Positions 12,917 to 13,350 of a stretch of 13,350 nucleotides of DNA are shown in pieces (the stretch's first letter is position 1; every line of letters begins with the position of its first letter). The notes below the pieces were generated by a model. The model worked only from the letters and a program-made list of their open reading frames with translations. It was not told the DNA's origin and ran no database searches. A program made the position numbers and the translations under genes. The DNA comes from Baffinella frigidus (lineage: Eukaryota; Cryptophyceae; Cryptomonadales; Baffinellaceae), in NCBI GenBank assembly GCA_026770585.1, contig MU646417.1, positions 431,898 to 445,247 on the forward strand, read 5' to 3'.

Positions 12917-13051
12917 ACGACCCCCCCCTCGACCGCGAGACTTCGATGGACAACGCACCCGTGTTCCCTTTCCCGGGCACGCCTGCGGCCCCCCACGCTC
13001 CCCCAGGCGCGCTCGCGTCACCTGCCTACGGCACGCCGGGTGTGTCGCGCG
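12917..13051 (+). CDS. Probable further exon of the CNB-like gene (exon 7)
   Basis: It enters in phase 1 and leaves in phase 1 (135 bases). It reads DPPLDRETSMDNAPVFPFPG then TPAAPHAPPGALASPAYGTP and GVSR. Proline-, alanine- and glycine-rich and likely disordered, like exon 6. The acceptor is CCCTAACCCAG and the donor is CGCG followed by GTACAC. Phase fits either exon 6 donor candidate. It could instead belong to a separate plus-strand gene, because 3.7 kb of element relics lie between. Confidence 0.55.
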
Positions 13052-13070
13052 GTACACGCGAAACCCCGAA

Positions 13071-13154
13071 CCCTGAACCCGACACCCTGAACCCGACACC
13101 CTGAACCCGACACCCTGAACCCGACACCCTGAACCCGACACCCTGAACCCGACA
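13071..13154 (+). repeat. 14-base minisatellite, six exact units
   Basis: Six tandem copies of CCCTGAACCCGACA. It is a telomere-like double unit (CCCTGAA plus CCCGACA) amplified as a homogeneous block just after the exon 7 donor. Confidence 0.95.
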
Positions 13155-13350
13155 CCCTCAACCCTACACCCTACACCCCAAACCCCAAACCCCAAGCCCC
13201 GGACCCTGAACACTGAACCCCAAACCCCAAACCACAAACCCTAAACCCTAAACTCAACCCTACACCCCAAACCCTGAACCCTAAACCCAAACCCTACACC
13301 CCAAACCCCAAACCCCAAACCCCAAACCCCAAACCCCAAACCCCAAACCC
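13155..13350 (+). repeat. Interstitial telomere-like tract to window edge
   Basis: Degenerate CCCTAAACCC, CCCTACACCC and CCCCAAACCC units, ending in a run of CCCCAAA repeats at the right edge. Irregular composition and gene context argue against a true telomere. Confidence 0.88.

Noticed and set aside
12908-13237. Minus-strand 109-residue frame
   Set aside because: Much of it is telomere-like repeat translated as GVWGLGFRV-type residues; the plus exon at 12917 has proper splice sites.
13060-13350. Right end as a true chromosome end
   Set aside because: Units are degenerate and mixed, the array follows a splice donor, and similar tracts lie inside introns throughout the window.
1-13350. tRNA, rRNA or transposase genes
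   Set aside because: No cloverleaf with conserved T-loop bases, no rRNA core sequence and no DDE or reverse-transcriptase motif was recognised on either strand; all elements seen are non-autonomous.

Overview
This is eukaryotic nuclear DNA. It has spliced genes with GC-rich short exons, AT-rich hairpin transposon relics, and long stretches of degenerate CCCTAAA/CCCTGAA sequence, the TTTAGGG telomere-repeat type of plants and many algae. There is no prokaryotic gene organisation. A unicellular alga or related protist with TTTAGGG telomeres is the best guess; the exact lineage cannot be fixed from the sequence.

Two divergently arranged genes share an upstream region of about 270 bases near 5.4 kb. 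Leftwards (minus strand) runs a eukaryotic cis-prenyltransferase, a dehydrodolichyl diphosphate synthase (DHDDS/RER2 family). Three consecutive exons at 4860-5258, 3642-3710 and 826-879 join in phase 0 and give the family's hallmark motifs in order. The remaining exons lie beyond the left edge. Rightwards (plus strand) runs a gene assembled from exons at 5532-5672, 5936-6013, 6141-6206, 7235-7316, 8374-8503 and 8747 onward, probably also 12917-13051. The splice phases agree and the product reads as the beginning of a cyclic-nucleotide-binding-type domain followed by a long disordered insert. The rest of this gene lies beyond the right edge.

The introns are the striking part. They are filled with telomere-like repeats, at least a dozen hairpin or MITE-like elements in several families, tandem repeats, and repeated decayed copies of the neighbouring exon edges (splice acceptor or donor plus adjacent coding bases). 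This is seen for DHDDS exons 2 and 3 and for exons 1, 4 and 5 of the plus-strand gene. One copy is a 374-base inverted duplicate of the plus gene's promoter and first exon, carried inside a unit bounded by 23-base inverted repeats.

The right third (9.3-12.7 kb) is a nest of mobile-element relics. It includes a composite element with two inverted 129-base MITEs around a core, and a 193-base tandem repeat. Both carry paired perfect heat-shock-element motifs. No RNA gene, CRISPR array or intact transposase was found.
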